Below are positions 56,441 through 64,000 of a stretch of DNA of 64,000 bases, piece by piece; within the stretch, counting starts at the first letter, position 1; each line of letters begins with the position of its first letter. The notes under the pieces are model-generated. The model worked only from the letters and a program-made list of their open reading frames with translations, was not told the origin of the DNA and did no database searches. The translations under genes were made by a program, and so were the position numbers. The stretch lies in assembly GCA_023525915.1 (NCBI GenBank), contig CP026657.1, positions 496,001 to 560,000 of the forward strand, read 5' to 3'. This DNA comes from Acetispira formosa (nom. nud.). GTDB taxonomy: Bacteria; Desulfobacterota; Desulfarculia; Adiutricales; Adiutricaceae.

Positions 56441-56529
56441 AGCTGGGCCGCGCCGGCCCGGCACCTGAAGAATTATATTGAATATTGAAACAGACCCCGC
56501 GTGCTCCGGCCGCTGACATGTTCCCTTTT

Positions 56530-56567
56530 AAAAAGGCCCGCAGCGGCTCCCGGAGCTTCCGCGGGCC
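56530..56567 (-). terminator. Terminator of leuS
   Basis: On the minus strand GGCCCGC pairs with GCGGGCC around a GC-rich loop that pairs further, and a T run follows. It ends about 10 bases after the leuS stop codon. Confidence 0.85.
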
Positions 56568-56576
56568 TGGCACTGT

Positions 56577-59012
56577 CTATTTGGCCGGTTTGACCACTAT
56601 ATTGAGCAGTTTGTCCGGCACATAGATTTTTTTGACTATGGTCTGCCCTTCCAGCCACTTGGCCACAACCGGGCTGGCCATGACCTGGGGTTCGACGGCC
56701 TCCTGATCCAGACCGGCCTCCAGTTCCAGCTTTCCGCGCACCTTGCCGTTAATCTGAATGACATATTCAACCGTGGAGCGCAGGGTGGCCGATTCGTCAT
56801 ACTCTGGCCAGCCGCCCTTGAAGACTGTCTCCCGGTGGCCGAGAAGCTCCCACATTTCCTCTGCCACATGGGGCCCCAGTGGGGCCAGCATTCTTACCAC
56901 CGCTTCAGAGATGACCCTGTTTTTGATGCGGTGCTTGGTCACATGGTTTATCAGCTCCATCAGACGGGCAATGGCCGTGTTATAGGAAAAACGGGCCATG
57001 TCCTGGCTGACGGCCTTAATGGTGGAGTGGAGCCAGAACAGGGTTTCCTTGTCTTCAGGGGGCGAATCTACCATCTGGCCGCCCTCCTCCGGCAGAACGG
57101 CTGTCCAGAGGCGGTCAAGGAATGATTTCATGGCCCGGACGCCGCCGTCGCGGAAATCGCCGCCTTCCAGGTAAGCGCCCATAAACATCAGATACATGCG
57201 GAAAGCGTCCGCCCCATAATCACGGATATATTCATCGGGATTGATGACATTGCCGCGGGATTTGCTCATTTTCGCGCCGTCACGCACGATCATGCCGTGG
57301 GCCACGAACTTTTTATACGGCTCGTCAAAATTCAGATAGCCGCAGCTATGAAGGGCTTTGCAGAGCCAGCGGCTGTACAGCAGATGCAGAACCGCGTGTT
57401 CATTGCCGCCCACATAGAGATCGACCGGCAGCCATTTTTCCGTGCGGGCCTTGTCAAAGGGGCGGTCATCGAACTCGGTGGAGGGGTAGCGGTAAAAATA
57501 CCAGGCCGAACAGAGGAAGTTGTCGGAAACATCGGTTTCTCTGGTGGCCGGTCCGCCGCACTCCGGGCAGGTGGTATGGTAGAATTCCTCATTGCGCCTC
57601 AGGGGCGAGAAACCGCTGCCGTCGGGCTTGTAATCTTCCATATAGGGCAGCAGAACCGGCAAATCCTTTTCCGGCACGGCCACAGCCCCGCACTTTTCGC
57701 AATAGATAATGGGAATGGGCGGCCCCCAATAGCGTTGGCGGCTGACACACCAATCGCGCAGGCGGTAGTTGGTGGTGAACTCGGCCAGCCCTTTATCTTT
57801 CAGCCATTGAGTAATGGCCTGAGAGCCCTCTTCTTTAGCCGGGAGGTCATTGAAATCGACTGAATTGACCAGTGAACCTTCCCCGCTATAGGCTTCATCG
57901 AGCTTGTCAAACAGTTTACCGTCGGGCGAGACGACCTGACGAATGGGCAGATTGAATCTGGTGGCGAAATCAAAGTCGCGCTGATCATGAGCCGGGACGG
58001 CCATGATGGCCCCGGTGCCATAACCCATAAGAACGTAATCAGCCGCCCAGACCGGTATTTTTTCCTGATTGACCGGATTTATGGCATAAGCGCCGGTAAA
58101 GACGCCGGTTTTGTCACGACCTTCAGCCTGGCGGTCCACTTCGGACAGGCGACGGGCATTTTCGCGATACTCTTCCAGGGCCGCCTTGTTCTCCGGGGTG
58201 GTGATTTCGTCCAGCATGGGATGTTCAGGCGAGAAAACCATATAAGTTACGCCAAAGAGGGTATCAGGGCGGGTGGTGAAAATTTTGAACTCCGGCCCGC
58301 CATCGATGCGGAAGGTCACTTCCGCGCCCTGGCTGCGGCCGATCCAGTTGCGCTGGGCCGTCTTGGTGCGCTCGGACCAGTCGATGTCGTCGAGCTTGTC
58401 CAGAAGTTCCTGGGCGAAAGCGGTAGTTTTGAAATACCACTGTTCCATTTCCTTCTTGGTCACCACTGACGTGCAGCGTTCGCACTCGCCATCAATAACC
58501 TGCTCGGCCGCCAGAACAGTCTTGCAGCCCGGACACCAGTTGACCGGGGCCATTTTCTTGTAAGCGAACCCGTTTTTGAACATGGTGACAAACATCCACT
58601 GGGTCCACTTGTAATACTCAGGGCTGGTGGTATCCACCTGGCGGCTCCAGTCGAGCATTAGACCGACCTTTTTCAGCTGATTCTCCCTGAATTTTTCGAT
58701 ATTTTTGGGAACCATCTCAGCCGGGTGACGGCCGGTCTGAATAGCGAAATTCTCGGAGTGCATGCCAAAGGCGTCAAAGCCCATGGGCTCGAAGACGTCA
58801 TAGCCCATAAGACGGTGATAGCGGCCTTGAATGTCCGAGCCGACAAAAGCAAAGACATTGCCGACATGAAGCCCCTCGGCCGAAGGATAAGGGAACATCA
58901 TCAGATTATAAAAAGGCTTTTCAGCTTTATCCAGGTCGAGACGATCCGTCCCCCTCTCTTCCCAATTCTTCCGCCACTTGGCCTCAACGGCCTGATGATC
59001 ATACTTGGCCAT
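56577..59012 (-). CDS. leuS: Leucyl-tRNA synthetase
   Basis: An 811-residue class I synthetase, slightly short but complete. HIGH appears as YPSAEGLHVGN near residue 45, the CP1 editing domain with its TRPDTLFGVTYMV motif near 245, a zinc-type CxxC set near 155-180 (CPGCK, CERC), KMSKS as KMSKSRGNVINPDEY near 575, then the anticodon-binding and C-terminal domains. It charges tRNA-Leu and hydrolyses mischarged Ile or Met analogues. No T-box leader is seen upstream. Confidence 0.97.
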   Translation of the reverse strand: MAKYDHQAVEAKWRKNWEERGTDRLDLDKAEKPFYNLMMFPYPSAEGLHVGNVFAFVGSDIQGRYHRLMGYDVFEPMGFDAFGMHSENFAIQTGRHPAEMVPKNIEKFRENQLKKVGLMLDWSRQVDTTSPEYYKWTQWMFVTMFKNGFAYKKMAPVNWCPGCKTVLAAEQVIDGECERCTSVVTKKEMEQWYFKTTAFAQELLDKLDDIDWSERTKTAQRNWIGRSQGAEVTFRIDGGPEFKIFTTRPDTLFGVTYMVFSPEHPMLDEITTPENKAALEEYRENARRLSEVDRQAEGRDKTGVFTGAYAINPVNQEKIPVWAADYVLMGYGTGAIMAVPAHDQRDFDFATRFNLPIRQVVSPDGKLFDKLDEAYSGEGSLVNSVDFNDLPAKEEGSQAITQWLKDKGLAEFTTNYRLRDWCVSRQRYWGPPIPIIYCEKCGAVAVPEKDLPVLLPYMEDYKPDGSGFSPLRRNEEFYHTTCPECGGPATRETDVSDNFLCSAWYFYRYPSTEFDDRPFDKARTEKWLPVDLYVGGNEHAVLHLLYSRWLCKALHSCGYLNFDEPYKKFVAHGMIVRDGAKMSKSRGNVINPDEYIRDYGADAFRMYLMFMGAYLEGGDFRDGGVRAMKSFLDRLWTAVLPEEGGQMVDSPPEDKETLFWLHSTIKAVSQDMARFSYNTAIARLMELINHVTKHRIKNRVISEAVVRMLAPLGPHVAEEMWELLGHRETVFKGGWPEYDESATLRSTVEYVIQINGKVRGKLELEAGLDQEAVEPQVMASPVVAKWLEGQTIVKKIYVPDKLLNIVVKPAK

Positions 59013-59331
59013 AACACTCTCTTTTATTAGGGTTTACCGCTTATTTAAAGGCCGCCCTTACCGGAAGCTTTCCGAGAGGGCCGCCTCTATTTCAAAGCGG
59101 GTTATAAAACTTGATGACTAAGGCCAGGATTAACCCGGCCGCTTTAAGTCCATAACCATATAATATAACTCAACGCACACCGTCAGTCAATAAATTCGCC
59201 ACACCACAGCCGCCGGCAAGCCGACACCACATTCATTTAGGCCCCGGTAAGCGCTCTCTGCCCCGATAAGTCAATGAAAACACCAAATTATCTACTATGA
59301 GAAGGCTAAGGCTTTTTTTCCAAAAAAAGGC
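59013..59331. other. Gap between leuS and the tRNA gene
   Basis: About 320 bp without a gene. TATAATATAA-like words near 59157-59168 could serve the leuS promoter on the minus strand. Nothing else stands out. Confidence 0.4.
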
Positions 59332-59358
59332 TTGACACTGAAATGGCAATCGTATAAT
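59332..59358 (+). promoter_or_regulatory. Promoter of tRNA-Ala
   Basis: TTGACA (59332-59337) and TATAAT (59353-59358), both perfect, with a short 15-base spacer. It lies about 61 bases before the tRNA. Confidence 0.7.
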
Positions 59359-59419
59359 ATGGCGAAGTCGCGTCAAGGGATAACTTAAAAATCCAAATAG
59401 ATAGCGTACATAAAAGTGT

Positions 59420-59495
59420 GGGGCTGTAGCTCAGCTGGGAGAGTACTTGAATGGCATTCAAGGGGTCAGGGGTTCGATCCCCCTCAGCTCCACCA
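59420..59495 (+). tRNA. tRNA-Ala (anticodon GGC)
   Basis: 76 nt with encoded CCA. Acceptor stem GGGGCTG/CAGCTCC with one G-U pair, D arm, anticodon stem CTTGA/TCAAG with loop ATGGCAT, so anticodon GGC, and T arm AGGGG/CCCCT around TTCGATC. Confidence 0.97.
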
Positions 59496-59503
59496 GAATT
59501 TTT

Positions 59504-59538
59504 AAAGGGTTAGTTGATTTCAACTAACCCTTTTTTTA
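59504..59538 (+). terminator. Terminator of the tRNA
   Basis: AAAGGGTTAGTTGA pairs perfectly with 59520-59533 across a two-base loop and is followed by T. It starts 9 bases after the tRNA. Confidence 0.9.
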
Positions 59539-59640
59539 TATCCTTCCTCAATCCGCATCTAAATAATGGTTGCAGCGCCAAGCCCAGCCTGGAGTCGGGA
59601 AGGTTTTTTCCGGGTCTGTTTAAGGCGACCGGGAGCAAGA

Positions 59641-60207
59641 ATGAAAAAGTTAACCTTTAAAATTATCCTTCGAGGATTCATAGTTTTATTTGCGGTACTC
59701 ATAATTCTGTTTTTGGCTGTGTTCCATGATTTCCCGCCCATAGCCCCGGATATTGTCGTACACAACAAAACTGATAAGGTCGTTTATTTTCGTCCCATGC
59801 AATTCATTCGGACAAATAAGGAAGTCACAGATGAGGAAGTGGCTCAAATAAAGAACTATTGGAAGCTTCAGCCCGGTGAAAAACGGAGATTCTCAGCCTA
59901 CCTTTCTTCATTGACCACTTCGCTCCCTGTGTACTTTACCGCGGATTGGGATATTGGCTCCCGCTCCGGCGCGAACGGCTCCGGCGGACACAGCTTTGAT
60001 ATGGAAAGGCATGGAGGCACCTGCCGGGTAAAAATCGAGATTTATGATGATAAATATAAAGTCATTCCAGAGGATAAAATCTATTGCCACAAAAAGCTGA
60101 CATCGAGCAGCGGACGGATGGATATTCGATCTGAAAAGCAAACGATAACTAATTATTATGGAGCGAATACAGATCATATTAAGAAACAGACTATCAGGCA
60201 AAACTGA
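59641..60207 (+). CDS. Hypothetical membrane-anchored protein
   Basis: A 188-residue protein, not recognised. One N-terminal membrane helix (FIVLFAVLIILFLAVFHDF) anchors a periplasmic domain with APDIVVHNKTDKVVYFRP, QPGEKRRFSAYL and a Ser/Gly-rich turn, apparently beta-rich. The ATG at 59641 follows GGGAG by six bases. The base composition is richer in A and T than that of neighbours, and it lies beside a tRNA and an IS, so recent gain is possible. Confidence 0.6.
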   Translation: MKKLTFKIILRGFIVLFAVLIILFLAVFHDFPPIAPDIVVHNKTDKVVYFRPMQFIRTNKEVTDEEVAQIKNYWKLQPGEKRRFSAYLSSLTTSLPVYFTADWDIGSRSGANGSGGHSFDMERHGGTCRVKIEIYDDKYKVIPEDKIYCHKKLTSSSGRMDIRSEKQTITNYYGANTDHIKKQTIRQN

Positions 60208-60259
60208 TTGTGACTGATAACCCTCAGCCGTCTCCGCGGAGATTCCAAATTCGGTGACC

Positions 60260-60342
60260 GCCGCCGGGAGAAATGTTTTTGCCCGGTTCCGTTCCGGTGG
60301 TCTTTAGTCACGGAACCGGGCAAAAACATTTCTCCCGGCGGC
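60260..60342 (+). repeat. Long hairpin repeat, alpha type, copy D1
   Basis: Perfect 32-bp arms (60260-60291, 60311-60342), loop 19 nt with GGTCTTTAGTCA. The loop-side five bases of the arm are TTCCG/CGGAA, whereas copy B1 has TGAGG/CCTCA. It is preceded by GGTGACC like the other alpha copies. Confidence 0.9.
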
Positions 60343-60392
60343 TGCCTGGTCGGCTTTCTAAAGGGCTAAAAAGTGTGCTTGGCCGAGTGGGA

Positions 60393-60481
60393 GCCGGAAG
60401 CCGGTGATTGTTTTTGTCCCGGCTCCGTGACTAAAGACCCCCGGAACGGAGACGGGACAAAAACAATCACCGGCTTCCGGC
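60393..60481 (-). repeat. Long hairpin repeat, beta type, copy D2
   Basis: 36-nt arms (60393-60428, 60446-60481) with one mismatch, loop 17 nt with GACTAAAGACC. The arm has GCCGGTGATTG facing CAATCACCGGC, where copy C has GCCGGGGATTG facing its own complement. A 50-nt linker joins it to D1, as in B1-B2. Confidence 0.9.
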
Positions 60482-60505
60482 GGATCAGTGCAAAAAAGTC
60501 AGATA

Positions 60506-61073
60506 CCTCCGGCAGAGCCGGAGGCTTGAGATAGCGTGAACCGCTCAAAGCGGTTAATTTGTTGGCCCCCTCTAAGGGGGCATGTGTCCTACTCCTTAAA
60601 TAACGTCAGTTGTTCCAGCCGGTGATCTGCCTTTTCCTGTTGCTGGATGTACTTTCTGATCGTTTCTTCATCGCGGCCAACAGTAGACACATAATAACCC
60701 CGTGCCCAAAAACTCTGCCCGGTGAAGTTCTGCTTTTTGCCCATGAAATTGCGCGCTATCGATATCGCGCTTTTCCCTTTGATAAACCCCACAACCTGGG
60801 ACACGGAGTACTTCGGTGGTACCGATATCAACATGTGAACATGGTCAACGCACACATGCCCTTCTAATATCTTGCACTCCCTTTGACGGGCAAGATCGTG
60901 AAATATTTCACCCAAATATTGCCGCAAACTCGCGTATATCTGCTTGCGTCTACACTTGGGAATCCAAACCACATGATACTTGCAATCCCATAAGCAATGA
61001 GCTAACCTGTTATCGTCGATCGACATTGAGGCCTCCTATCTCTAGAACTTTGAGCGGTTCACGAATAGGAGGC
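60506..61073 (-). mobile_element. IS200-like insertion sequence (568 bp)
   Basis: One transposase gene between subterminal hairpins: CCTCCGGC/GCCGGAGG (60506-60513, 60517-60524) on the left and GCCTCCTAT/ATAGGAGGC (61031-61039, 61065-61073) on the right. A 16-bp inverted repeat, CGTGAACCGCTCAAAG at 60535-60550 and its complement at 61048-61063, also flanks the gene. No target duplication is expected for this family. Exact ends are not proven. Confidence 0.75.
60589..61026 (-). CDS. tnpA: IS200/IS605-family transposase TnpA (HUH, Y1)
   Basis: A 145-residue Y1 transposase that moves single-stranded DNA. The HUH pair is His62 and His64 in DHVHMLI and the nucleophile is Tyr126 in RKYIQQQEK; KYHVVWIPKCRRK, KGKSAISIA and FWARGYYVSTVG are conserved in IS200-group proteins. 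The gene appears intact, so the element may be active. No TnpB or omega-RNA companion is present. A long-hairpin pair lies directly downstream (60260-60481), which recalls REP-associated relatives, but the length and motifs fit ordinary IS200 better. Confidence 0.93.
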   Translation of the reverse strand: MSIDDNRLAHCLWDCKYHVVWIPKCRRKQIYASLRQYLGEIFHDLARQRECKILEGHVCVDHVHMLISVPPKYSVSQVVGFIKGKSAISIARNFMGKKQNFTGQSFWARGYYVSTVGRDEETIRKYIQQQEKADHRLEQLTLFKE

Positions 61074-61163
61074 TTCCCTTTTTTCCCGGAATTGTCAAAC
61101 TTTAATGGTCGCCAGGCAAAGCCTGGGGTTTACCTATTTTAATTAAGCCCATACAGTATATAA

Positions 61164-62576
61164 TTATCGTTCCCTAAGGCTTTCATTCTTCATCCGAAGA
61201 AGAGGAGCGAGGAAGAACTCAATCAGTCTTCTCCGGTCAGTAGCGATTTCGGCGGAGACAGCCATGCCCGGCATAAGCGGCACTTCCCTCTTATCGACCA
61301 TGATGGTATTTTTTGCCAGCACCAGGCGAGTCCGGTAAATAAGCCCCTGTTTTTCATCCACTGTGGCGTCATCAGCCACATTGGCCACCTCCGCATCAAT
61401 AACCCCATATTTGGTAAAGGGAAATGTGTGTATTTTCACCTCAGCCATCTGGCCGGCCCTGACATAGCCTATATCCTGGTTACTGATAAAGGCCTCCACT
61501 TCCAGGACTTCGTCCATGGGGACAAGCTCCATCAGAACCTGAGCCGGAGACACCACCCCGCCGACTGTATTGGCCACCAGCCCCTTGATGGTGCCGGTTA
61601 CCGGAGCATATAGAATCTGCTTTGAACCCAGATCCCTTACTTTGGCCAGTTCCTGCTCCAACGCTTCGCACTGGCGGTTCAGTTCATCCAGTTCATTCAA
61701 TACGTCAGCCAGACTCTGGGCCTTCTGGGCCTCAATCTGTTTTTCCATGGAAGTAATGGCAGCGGTCAACTGGGACGACCGGGCCTTTTCCGATTCCAGG
61801 CCATGGAATTGACGCAGCTTCTCCTCTTCCAGAGCCAGATATTCATTCATCGTCACGAGATTGCGATCAAACAGACTTTTGTAGGCCGTCAGTCTCCGCT
61901 CCACCAGAGGCAGTGTGCCCGTAAGCTGTTTAATGATTTCCTGTGAAGAGCGCCACTCGGCCCGACGTTCTTCCAATTGTGATTCCAGAGTCTGCCATTG
62001 AGCCACCACACTCTTGTATTCCTCAAAAAGCTGGCGGCCTTCTTTCAGGTCACCGTTAAATTTAGGGTTTGAGGTGATTTCATCATCGGGCACGGTTTCT
62101 CCGACCGGGCGCCTCAGCAGCTCGGCCATAATTTCCCGGCGCAGCCGCTTGTTGTTGGCATAATAACCTTCGGCGGCCAGCCTGAATTCATCAGCCTGGT
62201 TTTGAGTGCGGTCAAGTTCAATAAGGGGCTGCCCGGCTTCCACCATCTGACCCTCACTGACCAGAATACGGCTGACCACTCCTTTGTCATAGGGTTGAAT
62301 TTCCTTGATCTTGCCGCTGGGAATGATTTTACCTTCCGCCACTGTTATAATGTCCACCTTGCCCACAATCGACCAGATCAGGCCGATAAAGCAGATGGAG
62401 GCTATAATAAATAGAATGATTCGCGGAGCGGGATGCGGCGGCTTTTCCATCACCTCCAAAGAGGGCGGCAGAAAGTTTTTCAGGTCGGTCGACAGGCTCT
62501 TCTCAGCTAGTTTATGCCGATCTTTCCAGAGAAGCCCGACATTGGCCAGAGTGTTTTTCAGCTTTTCCAGATTCAT
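61164..62576 (-). CDS. Type I secretion membrane fusion protein (HlyD family)
   Basis: A 470-residue periplasmic adaptor. A cytoplasmic N-terminal segment precedes one membrane helix (IILFIIASICFIGLIWSIVG, about 50-70). The VAEGKIIPSGKIKEIQPYDK lipoyl half-motif, a long coiled coil (about 145-310), then the second lipoyl half (LYAPVTGTIKGL) and the C-terminal beta domain follow. It bridges the inner-membrane ABC transporter and a TolC-like outer channel. Overlaps the ABC gene by four bases (ATGA), downstream of it. Confidence 0.94.
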   Translation of the reverse strand: MNLEKLKNTLANVGLLWKDRHKLAEKSLSTDLKNFLPPSLEVMEKPPHPAPRIILFIIASICFIGLIWSIVGKVDIITVAEGKIIPSGKIKEIQPYDKGVVSRILVSEGQMVEAGQPLIELDRTQNQADEFRLAAEGYYANNKRLRREIMAELLRRPVGETVPDDEITSNPKFNGDLKEGRQLFEEYKSVVAQWQTLESQLEERRAEWRSSQEIIKQLTGTLPLVERRLTAYKSLFDRNLVTMNEYLALEEEKLRQFHGLESEKARSSQLTAAITSMEKQIEAQKAQSLADVLNELDELNRQCEALEQELAKVRDLGSKQILYAPVTGTIKGLVANTVGGVVSPAQVLMELVPMDEVLEVEAFISNQDIGYVRAGQMAEVKIHTFPFTKYGVIDAEVANVADDATVDEKQGLIYRTRLVLAKNTIMVDKREVPLMPGMAVSAEIATDRRRLIEFFLAPLLRMKNESLRER

Positions 62577-64000
62577 TGCGCGGCAGCCTTTCTGGGGACC
62601 ATTGGCGACGCCGGACGTGGAGCAACGGTTTGATTCTGGCTCATAACCATTTTATAGAAAAAGCCCTTTTGCTCCATCAGCAATTTTGGCGGGCCGCCCT
62701 CAACTATTCTGCCCTTGTCCAGAACAAAAATACGATTGGCCAGCCTCACCGCGGACAAACGGTGGGCGATAATGAAGACCGTCCGGCCCCGGCAGATGGC
62801 CGTCATGTTGTCCTGAATGATTCTTTCAGATTCATAGTCCAGGGCGGATGTCGCCTCATCAAAAATTAAAATGCGAGGATCGCCCGTCAGGACACGGGCA
62901 ATGGCCAGGCGCTGCCTTTGGCCGCCGGACAAACTGCCGCCGCGTTCGCCAACCTGGGTATCATATCCTTCTGACAGTTCCAGTATGAAATCGTGGGCTC
63001 CGGCTAATTTCGCCGCCTGAACTATGCGCTCCATCGGCAATCCCGGATCGCTCAAAGCGATATTTTCACGCACTGTACCGCTGAACAGAAAATTTTCCTG
63101 CAGCACCACTCCAATGCTCTTGCGCAGCCAGGCCGTATCCACCAGGGCCAGATCGACCCCATCGACCAGTACGCGCCCGCTTTCCGGCACATACATGCGC
63201 TGGATAAGTTTGGCCAAAGTGCTTTTTCCGCTGCCGGAAGGCCCAACCAGACCGATGATCTCACCCTGGTTTATATCCAGATTCATATCTTCCAAAACTG
63301 CTGGAGCGTCAGGTCTGTAACGGAAGCGGACATGTTCAAATTTCACTTCGCCTTTGAGATCCGGCAGACTGCCCCTTCCGGGATCGAGCCCGGGTTCGCG
63401 GGGGGTATTCAATATATCCCCCAGCCTTTTTAAAGATATGCCCGCTTGCTGAAAGTCCTGCCATAACTGGGTCAGCTTCAATATAGGCCCACTGACCCTT
63501 CCGGCTATCATATTAAAAGCCACCAGTTGGCCGACCGTCAGGTCACCGCTCATAACCTGATGGGCTCCGAACCAGATGATTAACAGGGTGGTGAGCTTTT
63601 GAATAAAGCTGGCGGCCTGTCCGGCCATCTGCCCTAAATTCTGGGCCCGGAAACCGGCCGTAACATAGCTGGCCAGCATGTTCTCCCATCGTTTCTGCAT
63701 CTGGGGTTCCAAGGCCAGACTTTTGATAGTTTCCACCCCGGTCACGGCCTCCACCAAGAAAGACTGATTGGCCGCACCGTATTGAAATTTCTTGTCCAGC
63801 CGGTGTTTTAGAATCGGAGTAATAAAAACGGATAAAAGAACGTAAAATGGAATGGAGGCCAAAACAATCAGAGTCAGGGTCGGGCTGTAAAAATACATTA
63901 CCCCGAAAAAGACGAAAGTGAAGCCAAGGTCTATGACCAAAGTCAGGGCGGTGGAGGTTATAAAGTTGCGCAGCGAATCCAGCTCCCGCACCCTGGCCAC
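62573..64000 (-). CDS. Type I secretion ABC transporter (partial, runs off the right edge)
   Basis: The visible 475 residues are the C-terminal part of a LapB/HlyB-type permease-ATPase. The last membrane helices fill the first 190 visible residues, followed by the ATPase: Walker A VGPSGSGKSTLAK, signature LSGGQRQRLAIARVL, Walker B ILIFDEATSALD and the H-loop IIAHRLSAV. The N terminus, where some relatives have a C39-like domain, is outside the window. With the adaptor it should export a repeat-rich (RTX-type) adhesin or toxin; no such substrate gene is in view. Confidence 0.93.
   Translation of the reverse strand: MARVRELDSLRNFITSTALTLVIDLGFTFVFFGVMYFYSPTLTLIVLASIPFYVLLSVFITPILKHRLDKKFQYGAANQSFLVEAVTGVETIKSLALEPQMQKRWENMLASYVTAGFRAQNLGQMAGQAASFIQKLTTLLIIWFGAHQVMSGDLTVGQLVAFNMIAGRVSGPILKLTQLWQDFQQAGISLKRLGDILNTPREPGLDPGRGSLPDLKGEVKFEHVRFRYRPDAPAVLEDMNLDINQGEIIGLVGPSGSGKSTLAKLIQRMYVPESGRVLVDGVDLALVDTAWLRKSIGVVLQENFLFSGTVRENIALSDPGLPMERIVQAAKLAGAHDFILELSEGYDTQVGERGGSLSGGQRQRLAIARVLTGDPRILIFDEATSALDYESERIIQDNMTAICRGRTVFIIAHRLSAVRLANRIFVLDKGRIVEGGPPKLLMEQKGFFYKMVMSQNQTVAPRPASPMVPRKAAAQ

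Noticed and set aside
59013..59331. T-box or leader peptide in front of leuS
   Set aside because: No T-box-like conserved sequence, leucine-rich leader or attenuator hairpin could be seen.
1..64000. CRISPR array, diversity-generating retroelement or prophage
   Set aside because: No regularly spaced short direct repeats, no reverse transcriptase or Cas gene, and no phage structural or integrase gene were seen.

Overview
The window looks like chromosomal DNA of a GC-rich, motile, sulfur-metabolising bacterium of the Desulfobacterota (deltaproteobacterial) type. Reasons: a DsrC with both C-terminal redox cysteines (10802-11119), a DUF3786 protein, NtrY- and LytTR-type signalling, TrmFO, GluQ, five large methyl-accepting chemotaxis proteins and a FliA-promoted flagellin. 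The species assignment is inference; no rRNA is present. One tRNA (Ala, anticodon GGC) lies at 59420-59495.

Layout. 1-8.5 kb: NtrY-like kinase, HIT protein, MutS, cell-wall amidase, DUF3786 protein. 8.6-16 kb: MCP1, DsrC overlapping a GGDEF-like/TPR protein, FtsK. 16.4-22 kb: RarD permease, a secreted protein, TypA, a small CxxC protein, an IHF/HU protein. 22.5-31 kb: DUF362 ferredoxin, TrmFO, a TPR lipoprotein, a LytTR regulator/GHKL kinase pair, a YdjM-like membrane protein, MtnK. 31-36 kb: hydrolase, membrane MurF-like ligase and Ddl, then a divergent HxlR regulator/flavodoxin pair. 36.9-42 kb: MCP2, dipeptidase, GluQ, GNAT, AlaX-like editing protein. 42.3-45.3 kb: flagellin and a flagellin-related partner. 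46-56 kb: MCP3, MCP4, a LysM protein and MCP5. 56.5-64 kb: LeuS, tRNA-Ala, a membrane protein, an IS200-like transposase, and a type I secretion adaptor and ABC transporter that runs off the edge.

The most unusual content is between the genes. At least seven families of palindromic repeats are visible: (1) two copies of an about 830-bp element that is one full-length imperfect palindrome (25917-26747, 45353-46180); (2) seven long hairpins with 31-36 bp arms, a conserved loop and compensatory arm changes (8490, 16026, 16160, 16298, 34858, 60260, 60393); (3) two MITEs with matching 6-bp target duplications that carry those hairpins (15922-16287, 34743-34985); (4) three copies of a roughly 93-bp leader directly upstream of genes (17393, 18512, 30954); (5) a 165-bp and (6) a 140-bp fold-back element, two copies each; (7) a roughly 55-bp small palindrome in four copies. 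Six of the seven convergent gene junctions are filled by the large palindromes; the seventh has an ordinary terminator. An IS200-type HUH transposase sits beside one hairpin pair, so a REP/RAYT-like relationship is possible but unproven.

The gene content points to an organism that invests in chemotaxis and motility, envelope maintenance (amidase, MurF-like ligase, Ddl, LysM protein, dipeptidase) and translation quality (TrmFO, GluQ, AlaX-like, LeuS, TypA).
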